Part shown: one piece after another, positions 26,801 through 35,638 of the stretch
Numbering within the stretch: the stretch's first letter is position 1
Layout: every line of letters starts with the position of its first letter
NCBI GenBank assembly: GCA_951813285.1
Contig: OX638355.1
Location: 3,367,136-3,431,135, forward strand
Reading direction: 5' to 3'
DNA: 64,000 nt
From: Terriglobia bacterium
Lineage (GTDB): Bacteria > Acidobacteriota > Terriglobia > Versatilivoradales > Versatilivoraceae
Translations under genes and position numbers: made by a program
Notes under the pieces: generated by a model
Told to the model about the DNA's origin: nothing
What the model saw: only the letters and a program-made list of their open reading frames with translations
The model's database searches: none

Positions 26801-27235
26801 CGGAGCTGGGCATGAGCCGCTCCATATATCGAGTGGTTTCTTTTGAAATACAGGCACCGTACACGCTTCGAGTTTGTTTCGACGACGGCACGGAATAGGT
26901 TATTGATTTCCAAACCGTATTGGAGGGCGAATGGTTTGGGCCACTTCGTGATGTCTCTTTGTTCGACCAGGTTCAGATTGACCCTGAAGTCCATACTTTG
27001 GTTTGGCCGAACGGGGCTGACGGGGACCCGGCTACCTTGCATGACTGGCCTGAACATCTTCCCGACCTTCAGAAAATGGCCAAGCGCTGGTCTCTAGCGG
27101 AATTGAAGAATTAAACAGATCCTGAAAGTCCTGCCAATGTTGTCAGGTTGATCCTCGGCGGCCGGCACGCACTCGGCCTTGCGGGTAGCCTGCTTCGCTC
27201 TGCCGACATTCCCCAATTCGTTATAGCCCATGACC
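26790..27235 (+). repeat. Left copy of the island-flanking direct repeat (DUF2442 plus 3' flank)
   Basis: The similarity with 37608-38044 starts at the stop codon of the preceding gene (CGATAG.GGAG), covers the full DUF2442 reading frame, and extends about 110 bases past it: GGCCTTGCGGGTAG and GGCTTCGCTCTGC-like blocks are shared and the match ends near a GCCCATGAC sequence (GGCCATGAAC in the right copy). Outside these borders the two loci differ entirely. Confidence 0.7.
26812..27114 (+). pseudogene. DUF2442 gene with an in-frame TAG, near-copy of the 37.6-kb gene
   Basis: Reading from ATG 26812 the protein is about 100 residues but is interrupted by TAG at 26896-26898 (codon 29). The intact relative at 37630-37932 has CAG (Gln) at that site and otherwise matches closely, sharing VCFDDGTE, DVSLFDQVQIDPEVHTLVWP and NGAD.DPATLHDWPEHLP. 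So a single C-to-T change explains the stop. DUF2442 proteins are small and in toxin-antitoxin contexts; this copy has no DUF4160 partner in front of it. Downstream of the stop the reading frame stays perfect, so the mutation is recent, or the stop is bypassed. Confidence 0.8.
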
Positions 27236-27251
27236 GCGGAGGATGGATGAC

Positions 27252-27650
27252 ATGAGTGTCATTACCCCACAGCTTGAACGATCTTGGGCCCAAGTGAGTG
27301 CTTTACTCACAATTCAAAATGAGCAGGACTATGATTTGGCAGTGGACCGGCTTAATAGCCTCATTGATGAAGTGGGCGCCGACGAGCATCATCCGCTGTA
27401 TTCTCTGCTCGATACACTCGGCACCCTTGTTCATGCCTGGGAGGAACAACACCATCCCATGCCCAGGTCTGGGGGAAGGGAATTGCTGCAATTCCTCATG
27501 GCGGAGCATCATTTGACCCAGTCGGATTTGCCCGAGGTGAGGTCCCAAGGGGTGGTCTCTGAAATTCTGGCTGGCAAGCGGGAACTCAACGTCAGGCAGA
27601 TACGCGCTTTGTCAGAGCGATTCGGCGTCTCACCATCGGTGTTCGTGTAG
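27252..27650 (+). CDS. HigA-type XRE antitoxin-like regulator coupled to the restriction gene
   Basis: About 132 residues; ATG 27252 has GGAGG nine bases upstream. The N-terminal helical part (QLERSWAQVSALLTIQNEQD, YDLAVDRLNSLIDEVGADEH) and the C-terminal HTH (LLQFLMAEHHLTQSDLPEVR, VVSEILAGKRELNVRQIRAL) match the HigA family found with HigB-type mRNA interferases. There is no HigB gene near it. The stop lies 4 bases before the hsdR start, so it is translated together with the restriction subunit and may regulate it, like control proteins of restriction-modification systems. That role is inferred. Confidence 0.8.
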   Translation: MSVITPQLERSWAQVSALLTIQNEQDYDLAVDRLNSLIDEVGADEHHPLYSLLDTLGTLVHAWEEQHHPMPRSGGRELLQFLMAEHHLTQSDLPEVRSQGVVSEILAGKRELNVRQIRALSERFGVSPSVFV

Positions 27651-27654
27651 GACA

Positions 27655-30189
27655 ATGACGGAAGCCACTGCCCGAATAAAGATCAACAAGTTGCTTGAGG
27701 TTGCCGGCTGGCGTTTCTTCGATACAGGGGACAAGCCTGCCAATATCGTCCTCGAATCAAGTGTCAAGATCAGAAAAACCGACCTGGAGGCGTGGGGCAA
27801 CGACTTCCAGCAGACATCCCAGGGGTTCATCGACTTCCTGCTTCTCGACGCCCAGGGTTTCCCCCTCATCGTCCTGGAAGCCAAGTCGGAGTCAAAAAAT
27901 CCGCTCGCCGGAAAGGAGCAGGCCCGGAAGTACGCGCGTTCGCAGAACTGCCGTTTCGTAATGCTCTCCAATGGGAATCTGCACTACTTCTGGGATCTAG
28001 AGCGCGGCAACCCCTACCTGATTACCTCGTTTCCCACGCCGGACTCGGTGGACAGCTACAAGAAGGTCCAACCCAAACCGGAGCGGTTGATCGATGAGCG
28101 GGTTGGCAACGACTACATCGTCCGGACTCAGCGGCCGAATTATGCTGCAGAAGCAGCCTGGAAGAACGAAGCCGAACGCCCCGCGTTCATCGAGGCCAAC
28201 AAGTTGTGCTTCCTGCGCCCCTATCAATTGCAGGCCGTCCATACGTTGCAGCGGTCGGTGAAAGACGGCAACAACCGCTTCCTCTTCGAAATGGCCACCG
28301 GCACGGGCAAGACGCTTACTGCTGCCGCCGTCATGAAGTTGTTTCTACGTTCCGGCAATGCGAGCCGCGTGCTCTTTCTGGTGGATCGCCTGGAACTGGA
28401 AGACCAAGCCAGAAAGGCCTTCGCTGCTCTTCTCTCAACCGACTTCCACACGGTCATTTACAAGGAGAATCGTGCCGACTGGCGCCGGGCCGAAATCGTG
28501 GTCACCACCGTCCAATCGCTGCTGTTCAACAACAAGTACCGGTCCCTTTTCTCGCCCACGGACTTCGATCTCGTCATCTCCGACGAGGCCCATCGTTCGA
28601 TCAGCGGCAACGCGCGTGCGGTGTTCGACTATTTCGTCGGCTGCAAGCTGGGATTGACGGCGACGCCGCGCGACTACCTCAAGGGGGTCGACCAATCCGG
28701 TCCTAACGTTCGCGACCCGCGTGAAGTCGAGCGCCGGCTGCTGCTCGACACCTACCGCACTTTTGGATGCGAGAGTGGGGAACCCACCTTCCGCTACTCG
28801 CTGCTGGATGCGGTCAAGGACGGAAATCTCATCAATCCCACTGTGGTGGATGCCCGCACGGATGTGACCACCCAACTCCTGTCGGAGGAAGGCTTCATCG
28901 TTTCGTTCACCGATGAAACGGAGGAGGACCACCAGGAGTCCTACAAGCAGCGCGAGTTCGAAAAACGCTTCTTTTCCGAAGCCACCAACCAACTGTTCTG
29001 CAAGACTTTCCTTGAAAATGCCTTACGCGACCCGATCAGCGGGGAACTGGGCAAGTCCATCCTCTTTACCGTCAGCCAGAATCACGCCGCCAAGCTGGCG
29101 CAAGTCCTGAATCAGATGTCCGACCGCATGTATCCCGGCAAGTACCAATCGGACTTCGCTGTCCAGGTCACTTCCCAGATATCCCATGCCCAGCAGTTCA
29201 CCATCAACTTTGCCAACAACAACCTGCTCGGCTCGGGCAATTTCCTGGACGGATACCGGACCAGCAAGGCCAGAGTCTGCGTCACCGTGGGTATGATGAC
29301 CACCGGTTACGACTGCACCGATATCCTGAATCTCGGCCTGTTCCGACCTATCTTTTCCCCCACCGACTTCATCCAGATCAAGGGACGCGGCACCCGCAAG
29401 CACAACTTCCTGAAACAGCTTCTCGACGATGATCTAAAAGCCGGCGTGACGCGGCCGAAGAAGACAGCCTTCAAGCTGTTCGATTTCTTCGGCAACTGCG
29501 AATACTTCGAATCCGAGTTCAACTACGACGAAGTGCTGAAATTGCCTCGGCCCGCACTTCGGAAAGGCGGCGATGAAGGGAACGGGAAACGCCGTGTTTC
29601 TCTCGGCAGCCACGAACATCTGGGCAGGGATATTCTGTTGCAAGTCAAGGAAGAGAAGGTTGGCCCCGAGGGCATGAAGATCGACCGCATGTTCTTCGAC
29701 AGGTTCGCCGGCAGGGTGCGCAAAGACGAGACGATCGCTAGAGCCATCGAAGCAGGCCAATGGGATCATGTCATCGATTACGTCAATCGGCAGGTCTTCA
29801 ACAAGCCCGATGAGTACTACACCCTTTCCAAGCTGCGCAAAGCCACCGCCGTGGACCGCCGTCTCACCCTGCGCGAAATCCTGGAAAAGGTCTTCGGCCT
29901 CATCCCGCGCTTCAAGTCCAAGGACGAACTGCTGGAAGAGGAATTCGCCAAGTTCGTTGCCGACCACAAGCCCGCAGAGGTCAAGGCCATCCCCGCCATT
30001 AAGACCTACTTCAAGGCCTATGTGACGAGCGACCAGATCCGCCACATCATCGAGCAACGGCACTTCACCGACTTGGCTACCAATCCAAACTTCTCCACGA
30101 GAGATTTCCGCGCAGTGCCAACGAAATACCGAATGCTCATTCCCGAGTACGTCAAGGACTATGTTTCGCTAAATCAGTTTGCTGCATAG
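27655..30189 (+). CDS. hsdR: Type I restriction enzyme, restriction (R) subunit
   Basis: An 844-residue HsdR of the EcoEI type. The N-terminal nuclease domain has the PD-(D/E)XK pattern GFIDFLLLDAQGFPLIVLEA with K near residue 77. A superfamily-2 helicase follows: Walker A FEMATGTGKT (about 210-220), DEAH at about 309-312 (LVISDEAHRSI), LGLTATPRDY, and the motif VI-like IQIKGRGTRKH. The C-terminal EcoEI_R_C-like part interacts with the methylase. HsdR translocates DNA using ATP and cuts at a distance from unmethylated sites. It precedes the methylase gene by about 100 bases; it looks intact. Confidence 0.95.
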   Translation: MTEATARIKINKLLEVAGWRFFDTGDKPANIVLESSVKIRKTDLEAWGNDFQQTSQGFIDFLLLDAQGFPLIVLEAKSESKNPLAGKEQARKYARSQNCRFVMLSNGNLHYFWDLERGNPYLITSFPTPDSVDSYKKVQPKPERLIDERVGNDYIVRTQRPNYAAEAAWKNEAERPAFIEANKLCFLRPYQLQAVHTLQRSVKDGNNRFLFEMATGTGKTLTAAAVMKLFLRSGNASRVLFLVDRLELEDQARKAFAALLSTDFHTVIYKENRADWRRAEIVVTTVQSLLFNNKYRSLFSPTDFDLVISDEAHRSISGNARAVFDYFVGCKLGLTATPRDYLKGVDQSGPNVRDPREVERRLLLDTYRTFGCESGEPTFRYSLLDAVKDGNLINPTVVDARTDVTTQLLSEEGFIVSFTDETEEDHQESYKQREFEKRFFSEATNQLFCKTFLENALRDPISGELGKSILFTVSQNHAAKLAQVLNQMSDRMYPGKYQSDFAVQVTSQISHAQQFTINFANNNLLGSGNFLDGYRTSKARVCVTVGMMTTGYDCTDILNLGLFRPIFSPTDFIQIKGRGTRKHNFLKQLLDDDLKAGVTRPKKTAFKLFDFFGNCEYFESEFNYDEVLKLPRPALRKGGDEGNGKRRVSLGSHEHLGRDILLQVKEEKVGPEGMKIDRMFFDRFAGRVRKDETIARAIEAGQWDHVIDYVNRQVFNKPDEYYTLSKLRKATAVDRRLTLREILEKVFGLIPRFKSKDELLEEEFAKFVADHKPAEVKAIPAIKTYFKAYVTSDQIRHIIEQRHFTDLATNPNFSTRDFRAVPTKYRMLIPEYVKDYVSLNQFAA

Positions 30190-30239
30190 GAAACTTTGGA
30201 TAGGCAGGACTAACAGGATTACAAGCCAGACAGTTCCTA

Positions 30240-30289
30240 AAATAAATTTGTGCACTCACAATAAATCACAATAAATCAGGAAATCACAA
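30240..30289 (+). promoter_or_regulatory. Short tandem repeats and ribosome binding site before hsdMS
   Basis: The leader contains three near-copies of a TCACAATAAA unit in a row (about 30254-30276), ending in CAGGAAATCACAAATG. AGGA provides a ribosome binding site about eight bases before the ATG at 30290. No promoter is obvious, so the methylase gene may be read through from the restriction gene. Confidence 0.4.
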
Positions 30290-32872
30290 ATGCTTGACGC
30301 CGAAACCAAGCGCCGCATCGACACAGCCCGCGACATCCTAGTCGGCAAAGTCCCCGATCCCAAGAGCCAGGTCGAGCAGATCACCATCGCTCTCATCTAC
30401 AAGTTTATGGACGACCTCGACGCTGAGAGCGAGGAGCTCGGGGGGCCACGAAAATTCTTTGCGAGTGAGTTCTCACGCTACGGTTGGTCCAAGCTGATGC
30501 GTTTCGGCCTGGGCGGATACGAGATGCTCAATCTCTATGCCGAGGCGATCACCACGATGCCGGAAAATCCCAACATTCCGCCACTTTTCCGGGACATCTT
30601 CAAGAACGCCTTTCTCCCCTACCGCGACCCCGAAACCCTGCGCGCTTTCCTCAAGATCATCGACGAGTTTACCTATGACCACAGCGAGAGGCTCGGCGAC
30701 GCTTTCGAATACTTGCTCTCGGTCCTCGGTTCGCAGGGCGATGCCGGACAGTTCCGCACCCCGCGCCACATCATCGACTTCATCGTCGCTATCATCGACC
30801 CAAAGAAAGACGAAACCATCCTTGACCCGGCCTGCGGCACTGCAGGGTTCCTTATTTCGTCCTTCAAGCACATTCTCAAGTCCAATACCGATGAGCAGGG
30901 GCACACCACGCTGACACCGGACGAGAAGGGCCGCCTAGCCGCCAACTTCAAGGGCTACGACATCTCGCCTGATATGGTGCGACTCTCGCTGGTGAACCTC
31001 TATCTGCACGGCTTTGCCGATCCACACATTTTCGAATACGACACTCTCACGAGCGAGGACCGCTGGAACGAATATGCCGACGTGATTTTGGCCAATCCGC
31101 CGTTCATGTCACCCAAGGGCGGTATCCGCCCGCACAACCGCTTCTCGGTTCAATCCAAACGCAGCGAAGTACTGTTCGTCGACTACATGGCCGAGCACCT
31201 GACGCCGGCCGGCCGCGCCGGCATCATCGTGCCGGAAGGCATCATCTTCCAGAGCCAGACCACCCACAAGCAACTGCGCAAGATGCTGGTGGAAAATTAT
31301 CTGGTGGCCGTAATTTCCCTGCCGGCAGGCGTGTTCCAGCCCTACTCCGGCGTCAAAACCTCCATTCTGATTCTGGACAAAGTACTGGCCAGGAAAGCCG
31401 ACCGCATCGGTTTCTTCAAAGTGGAAAACGACGGCTTCGACCTGGGAGCGCAACGCCGGCTGATCGACAAGAACGACCTGCCGCAGGTACGCTTTGAACT
31501 CACCACATTTCTGCAGCAATTGCGGGTCGGTGCAGCAGCGGACGCCAAGCAGCCGGCACCCACGATGCGTGTCTCGGAAACTGGGGTGCAGTACGGTACA
31601 AATGAACCCAAAACGAGGCAGGGTCTCATCATCGGCAAGGAGAAAATTGCCCCAGATGGTGAATTCAACCTGAGTGGGGGAAGGTATCGAGAAACGATTG
31701 CTCGTGTCCATACCCAGTGGACGATGGTAGCAGTGCGGGATATGTGCAGTGATATCTTGAGTGGAGGCACTCCTTCAACAAGAAAAGAAGACTACTGGAA
31801 TGGGGATATCCCGTGGATTACCAGCGCGGACATTGTTGACCTAAAGACGGCTAAGCCAAGAAAGTACATCACAGAAGCCGCAATTCGGGAATCCGCAACC
31901 AATTTGATCAAAAAAGGCAACATCATCGTAGTCACCAGAGTTGGCTTAGGCAAACTGTTCAGAAACCATTTCGATGTATGCATTAGCCAAGACTCTCAAG
32001 GGCTGATTGTAAAGAATGGCATCAATGCCGATTTTCTGGTGTATATGCTCAAAGACCGGGTCGAAAATTTCAAACAAACCAGTCAAGGTTCGACCATTCA
32101 AGGTGTCACAAAAAGACAGTTGTCAGAAATCCAAATCCCTCTACCACCCCTGGAAACGCAGAAGCAAATCGTCGCAGAGATCGAAGGCTATCAGATAGTC
32201 AGCGACAGCGCCCGCGCCGTTGTCGACAACTACAGCCCCCAAATCCCCATCGACCCCGGCTGGCCGACGGTGGAACTGCGAGAGGTCATTCAAGATAAGC
32301 CGAAGAACGGATACTCAGGTAAGCCTGTGCCCTACGCAACCAATCTCAAGGTACTTTCGCTGGGCGCAACGACGTCAGGAACGCTGGATATTTCTCAACA
32401 CAAGTACCTTGACGAGGATATTCCTCTTGATTCACCCTGCCGATGCAGACTCGGGGACATCTACCTTCAGCGTGGCAATACTAAAGAATTGGTCGGCACC
32501 GCTGCAATCTTCGACATCGACGAGTCCAACTTTGTTTATCCAGATCTAATGATTCGCGTTCGGGCGGATAAAACGAAGATTCTCAGTCAGTTCCTCCTGC
32601 GCGTCCTTCAAAGCGATTCTGTTCGAGACTATGTGACTCGGAACGCGGTTGGTGCTGCCGGAAGTATGCCGAAGATAAATCAAAGAATCGTTGAACGAAT
32701 TCCAATCCCACTTCCGCCGATTGCTAGGCAACAGACCATTGTCGCCGAAATCGAATCAGAGCAAGCCCTCGTCACTTCCAACCGTGAGCTTATCAAACGA
32801 TTCGAGAAAAAGATTCAGGCGGCCATTGGGCGGGTGTGGGGAGAGGGCATGACCGCGCCCACATTGACGTAA
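30290..32872 (+). CDS. hsdM: Single-chain type I methylase-specificity (HsdM-HsdS) fusion
   Basis: An 860-residue protein joining functions that are normally two subunits. The N-terminal half is an N6-adenine methylase: SAM motif I DPACGTAGFL (about residue 178) and motif IV NPPF (about 267). The C-terminal half (about 475-860) is an HsdS-type specificity region with two target recognition domains, opening at WTMVAVRDMCSDILSGGTPS and WPTVELREVIQDKPKNGYSG; each ends in a conserved helix (IPLPPLETQKQIVAEIEGYQ and IPLPPIARQQTIVAEIESEQ). HsdM alone is about 500 residues. Fused M-S proteins exist in other genomes and simplify dosage. It runs with hsdR and the HEPN gene. Confidence 0.93.
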   Translation: MLDAETKRRIDTARDILVGKVPDPKSQVEQITIALIYKFMDDLDAESEELGGPRKFFASEFSRYGWSKLMRFGLGGYEMLNLYAEAITTMPENPNIPPLFRDIFKNAFLPYRDPETLRAFLKIIDEFTYDHSERLGDAFEYLLSVLGSQGDAGQFRTPRHIIDFIVAIIDPKKDETILDPACGTAGFLISSFKHILKSNTDEQGHTTLTPDEKGRLAANFKGYDISPDMVRLSLVNLYLHGFADPHIFEYDTLTSEDRWNEYADVILANPPFMSPKGGIRPHNRFSVQSKRSEVLFVDYMAEHLTPAGRAGIIVPEGIIFQSQTTHKQLRKMLVENYLVAVISLPAGVFQPYSGVKTSILILDKVLARKADRIGFFKVENDGFDLGAQRRLIDKNDLPQVRFELTTFLQQLRVGAAADAKQPAPTMRVSETGVQYGTNEPKTRQGLIIGKEKIAPDGEFNLSGGRYRETIARVHTQWTMVAVRDMCSDILSGGTPSTRKEDYWNGDIPWITSADIVDLKTAKPRKYITEAAIRESATNLIKKGNIIVVTRVGLGKLFRNHFDVCISQDSQGLIVKNGINADFLVYMLKDRVENFKQTSQGSTIQGVTKRQLSEIQIPLPPLETQKQIVAEIEGYQIVSDSARAVVDNYSPQIPIDPGWPTVELREVIQDKPKNGYSGKPVPYATNLKVLSLGATTSGTLDISQHKYLDEDIPLDSPCRCRLGDIYLQRGNTKELVGTAAIFDIDESNFVYPDLMIRVRADKTKILSQFLLRVLQSDSVRDYVTRNAVGAAGSMPKINQRIVERIPIPLPPIARQQTIVAEIESEQALVTSNRELIKRFEKKIQAAIGRVWGEGMTAPTLT

Positions 32873-32875
32873 GTT

Positions 32876-33610
32876 ATGGAAGACGCCGTCGAACTGAGAA
32901 GCTATCTGCCATTTTCTTTCCGGTCCCCAACCGAACGGGACTACATTACGTTTTTGTGGGACTCCTTTGAGACCAACTACACCCAAGGCAAGCACCAGTT
33001 CGCATATCTGGCTTTTCACATGCTCGCTATGAGTTTCATCTACTTCAGCCTGTGGCAGATTAAGAAGGTATGGCCACAGGATTTCAAGAAGGGATTAATC
33101 GGCTTTGCGAAATACGAGAAGGGCTTGCTCAATGCCAGTTCTCCGTTTGCCTTCAGCATGGTACCCGAGAGTACTGTCCTCAGGTTTCTCAAGCTTATCG
33201 CTTGCAAGGAAGGCACGATCGGCAACTTCAGGGCCTTCGTTAACATTCGCAATGAAGTCGCTCATGCAAACGAGAACATCTTCTTTCGTACCCAGACCGC
33301 ATTGGACGCCAAGATACACGAGATATTGCGAGTAGTGGATGACATCCAAACCCAGTCCAAACCGGTTGTTGAGCAATGCTACCGGGAGTTCTTACTGCAA
33401 GGCTACGATCCCGAAGAGCGCGAATACGTTGACGTATTAGACCAGATTAATGAAGTTCTGATTCGAGGTAACTACCTATCCGGACAGGACATCGAGATAT
33501 GCGCTGTTTTCAATACAGCAAGTTTCAAGGCGTGCCCGGAAATGGCACAGATTGACGCGTTACATAAATGTCTATGCGAAGCCTACGGAACGAGGGAGAA
33601 CAACGAGTAA
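32876..33610 (+). CDS. HEPN-type putative ribonuclease in the restriction operon
   Basis: A 244-residue protein that begins 3 bases after the hsdMS stop, so it is in the same transcript. The sequence around residue 125 reads FVNIRNEVAHANENI, the Rx4-6H pattern (R-N-x-x-x-H) that marks HEPN ribonucleases in abortive infection and toxin systems. The rest is helical and has no other motif I know. Genes of this kind are often attached to type I systems, where they may cause cell dormancy when restriction fails; the sequence itself shows only the motif and context. Confidence 0.6.
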   Translation: MEDAVELRSYLPFSFRSPTERDYITFLWDSFETNYTQGKHQFAYLAFHMLAMSFIYFSLWQIKKVWPQDFKKGLIGFAKYEKGLLNASSPFAFSMVPESTVLRFLKLIACKEGTIGNFRAFVNIRNEVAHANENIFFRTQTALDAKIHEILRVVDDIQTQSKPVVEQCYREFLLQGYDPEEREYVDVLDQINEVLIRGNYLSGQDIEICAVFNTASFKACPEMAQIDALHKCLCEAYGTRENNE

Positions 33611-33766
33611 CTACCCTCTTTGACGTCGACCGCGAACTGACGGATCGTTCGAGGTCAAGATTCATGCGGTAGTGGCTCGGGTGTGTGGGAGAGCCAATAC
33701 TATTCAAGAGGAGAGGTGAGCTACGAAGCATCCTGTCTTGAGAGCTCCTGAGCGAAAGGGTAACTC

Positions 33767-34558
33767 ATGACTGAATGATTCTCGGAACGGTATGGACACC
33801 GTGAACCTAACACTGAAATCACTATACGGGACGATGCTCCCGAGTCACTGCGTGGCGCCATTCTTATGATTGCGGCTGCCGCGGGCATGACACCTAAACA
33901 TATGCGTTGGAGTGTGTGTGAGGTTCTACTCGTCTCTCCCGATTCCAACAACTGGTCCGACTATCCAAATGTCTGGGATGAAGTGCATTGCCTAATTTCG
34001 GAATGCCCTTGGTACAAGGTTTGCGAAATAGCCGAAGCACTATATTCTCGCCTCACTAAGACCGATCCGAATCGTGCACACAAATTCGTCAACCGTCTCA
34101 ACCAATTCTTCTGTGAAAACGGAATTACCTGGGAGTTACGGGGCGGCCACGTCGTGTTTCGAGGTTCTGAGGTCTTTACCAAGTCCACCGAGAAAGCCAT
34201 AGTAGCATTGAGCGAAACAGGTCGGACAAGAGCAGCCAATGAGATGCAAGAAGCCCTCCGAGACATCTCACGTCGTCCGCAACCGGATATCACTGGCGCA
34301 ATTCAACATGCGATGGGCGCCCTGGAGGCGACAGCACGCGACGTAACCGGCCAGTCCAATGACACACTCGGTCAACTGACCTCTGAACTCAGTCTGCCAA
34401 AGCCTCTCGATAAGGCTGTGGACAAATTATGGGGCTATGCTTCCGACCGCGCTCGGCATATCCGGGAAGGTCAAACGGTAGATACGGCCGAATCAGAAAT
34501 GGTGGTCATTGTTGCCTGCGCGGTCTGCACTTTTCTAATGGGTCGTGGCCAATCATGA
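33767..34558 (+). pseudogene. AbiJ-like abortive infection gene with TGA at codon 4
   Basis: The natural start is ATG 33767, eight bases after an AAGGG ribosome binding site, giving MTE-stop-FSERYGHREPNTEITIRD. The family N terminus is normally MT.WFSERYG, so TGA at 33776-33778 replaces a Trp codon. Downstream the frame is intact for the rest: APESLRGAILMIAAAAGMTP, RWSVCEVLLVSPDSNNWSDY, and a C-terminal part ending YASDRARHIREGQ. AbiJ-NTD-type proteins act in phage defence by cell suicide. Reinitiation at ATG 33866 would give 230 residues lacking the first 33. Nonsense mutation or translational readthrough are both possible. Confidence 0.65.
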
Positions 34559-34735
34559 CAGATGTGTGGGTCTGTTAGCGACGCACTAATCCGAACTCTC
34601 ATTCTTCAGGTTCCGGCACCCAGCCCAATATCGGTTTCGAGGTACTCAGGGCTTTAGGAATCTGAGTTGAGGTCAATTAGATATTGAACGTTGTGAGTTG
34701 CTCGTCGGTAGGTGATTGATGGGTGATAGAACAAT

Positions 34736-35638
34736 ATGAAGACACGAGTTACGCCTCACCTTATCGAGCTCACATACGATGCAGCACTTCGGTCCTTCTG
34801 GCGCAAGAAGGCACTGTCATCATTTCTGGGCCGTTCACAAATACCGAGTCTCCCAGCATGGCTCCCTGATGAATCAAAGAGGGACTATCTTTCACGTGTT
34901 TTTGATTCGCTTCAGGACACTGACCAAGGAAGGAGAAAGATAGTACAACTCGCCTTATTCCTTGCCGAACAGTTGTCCTTTCCAGACCTTCGGGGCTGGG
35001 AAGACAGCACGGAGAAGAACGAGGCCGCAAAGAGTGCGGTGAGTAAGCTCCAGAGTTACTTGTCGAAGCAGGACGAACAGCTTAGATCAGAGCAACAACT
35101 GCAGGAGGCACGCAGAAAATTCCACGAATTTCGAGCTCAAACTCGTTCGTCCCAGCAAACCCTCAAATCACTCTCGGACAAACTTGGCAAACTTGCGGGC
35201 CAGATGGGATCATCCTCAGCAGGGAAGGCCTTCGAGAGATGGTTCTATGAATTGATGGAATTCAGCGAAATCACAGCTCGGCCGCCGTTTAGGACGGGAG
35301 GACGTGAGGTCGACGGGTCCATTACTATTGGCGATACAACATACCTTGTTGAGTGCAAGTTCACGGAATGCCCGACGGGAGCGCCTGATGTTGATGTCTT
35401 TCGTCGGAAGGTCGAGAGCAAGGCAGACAATACGATGGGTGTATTCGTCTCGATCTCGGGGTTCACTCAGGTGGCGAAGAATAGCGCTTCTGGGAGTAGA
35501 ACACCTCTTCTTCTACTCGATCACGCACACCTGTACCATGTGTTGGGAGGAGCGTCCAGCTTCAAAGACACAATCGAGCGTATCAGACGACACGCCTCTC
35601 AAACTAGTGAGGCCTACCTGCCCGTGGAAAGGTTTTAA
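34736..35638 (+). CDS. Mrr/PD-(D/E)XK-type restriction endonuclease-like protein
   Basis: A 300-residue protein with a central coiled-coil segment (about 110-155, KQDEQLRSEQQLQEARRKFH) and a C-terminal nuclease-like domain. There the PD-(D/E)XK signature is FRTGGREVDGSITIGDTTYL (Asp191) and VECKFTE (Glu205, Lys207), followed by VDVFRRKVESKADNTMGVFV. Mrr-like enzymes cleave modified DNA without a methylase partner. Its neighbours on both sides are defence genes, so a type IV-like restriction role is likely. No partner methylase or helicase is encoded next to it. Confidence 0.7.
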   Translation: MKTRVTPHLIELTYDAALRSFWRKKALSSFLGRSQIPSLPAWLPDESKRDYLSRVFDSLQDTDQGRRKIVQLALFLAEQLSFPDLRGWEDSTEKNEAAKSAVSKLQSYLSKQDEQLRSEQQLQEARRKFHEFRAQTRSSQQTLKSLSDKLGKLAGQMGSSSAGKAFERWFYELMEFSEITARPPFRTGGREVDGSITIGDTTYLVECKFTECPTGAPDVDVFRRKVESKADNTMGVFVSISGFTQVAKNSASGSRTPLLLLDHAHLYHVLGGASSFKDTIERIRRHASQTSEAYLPVERF

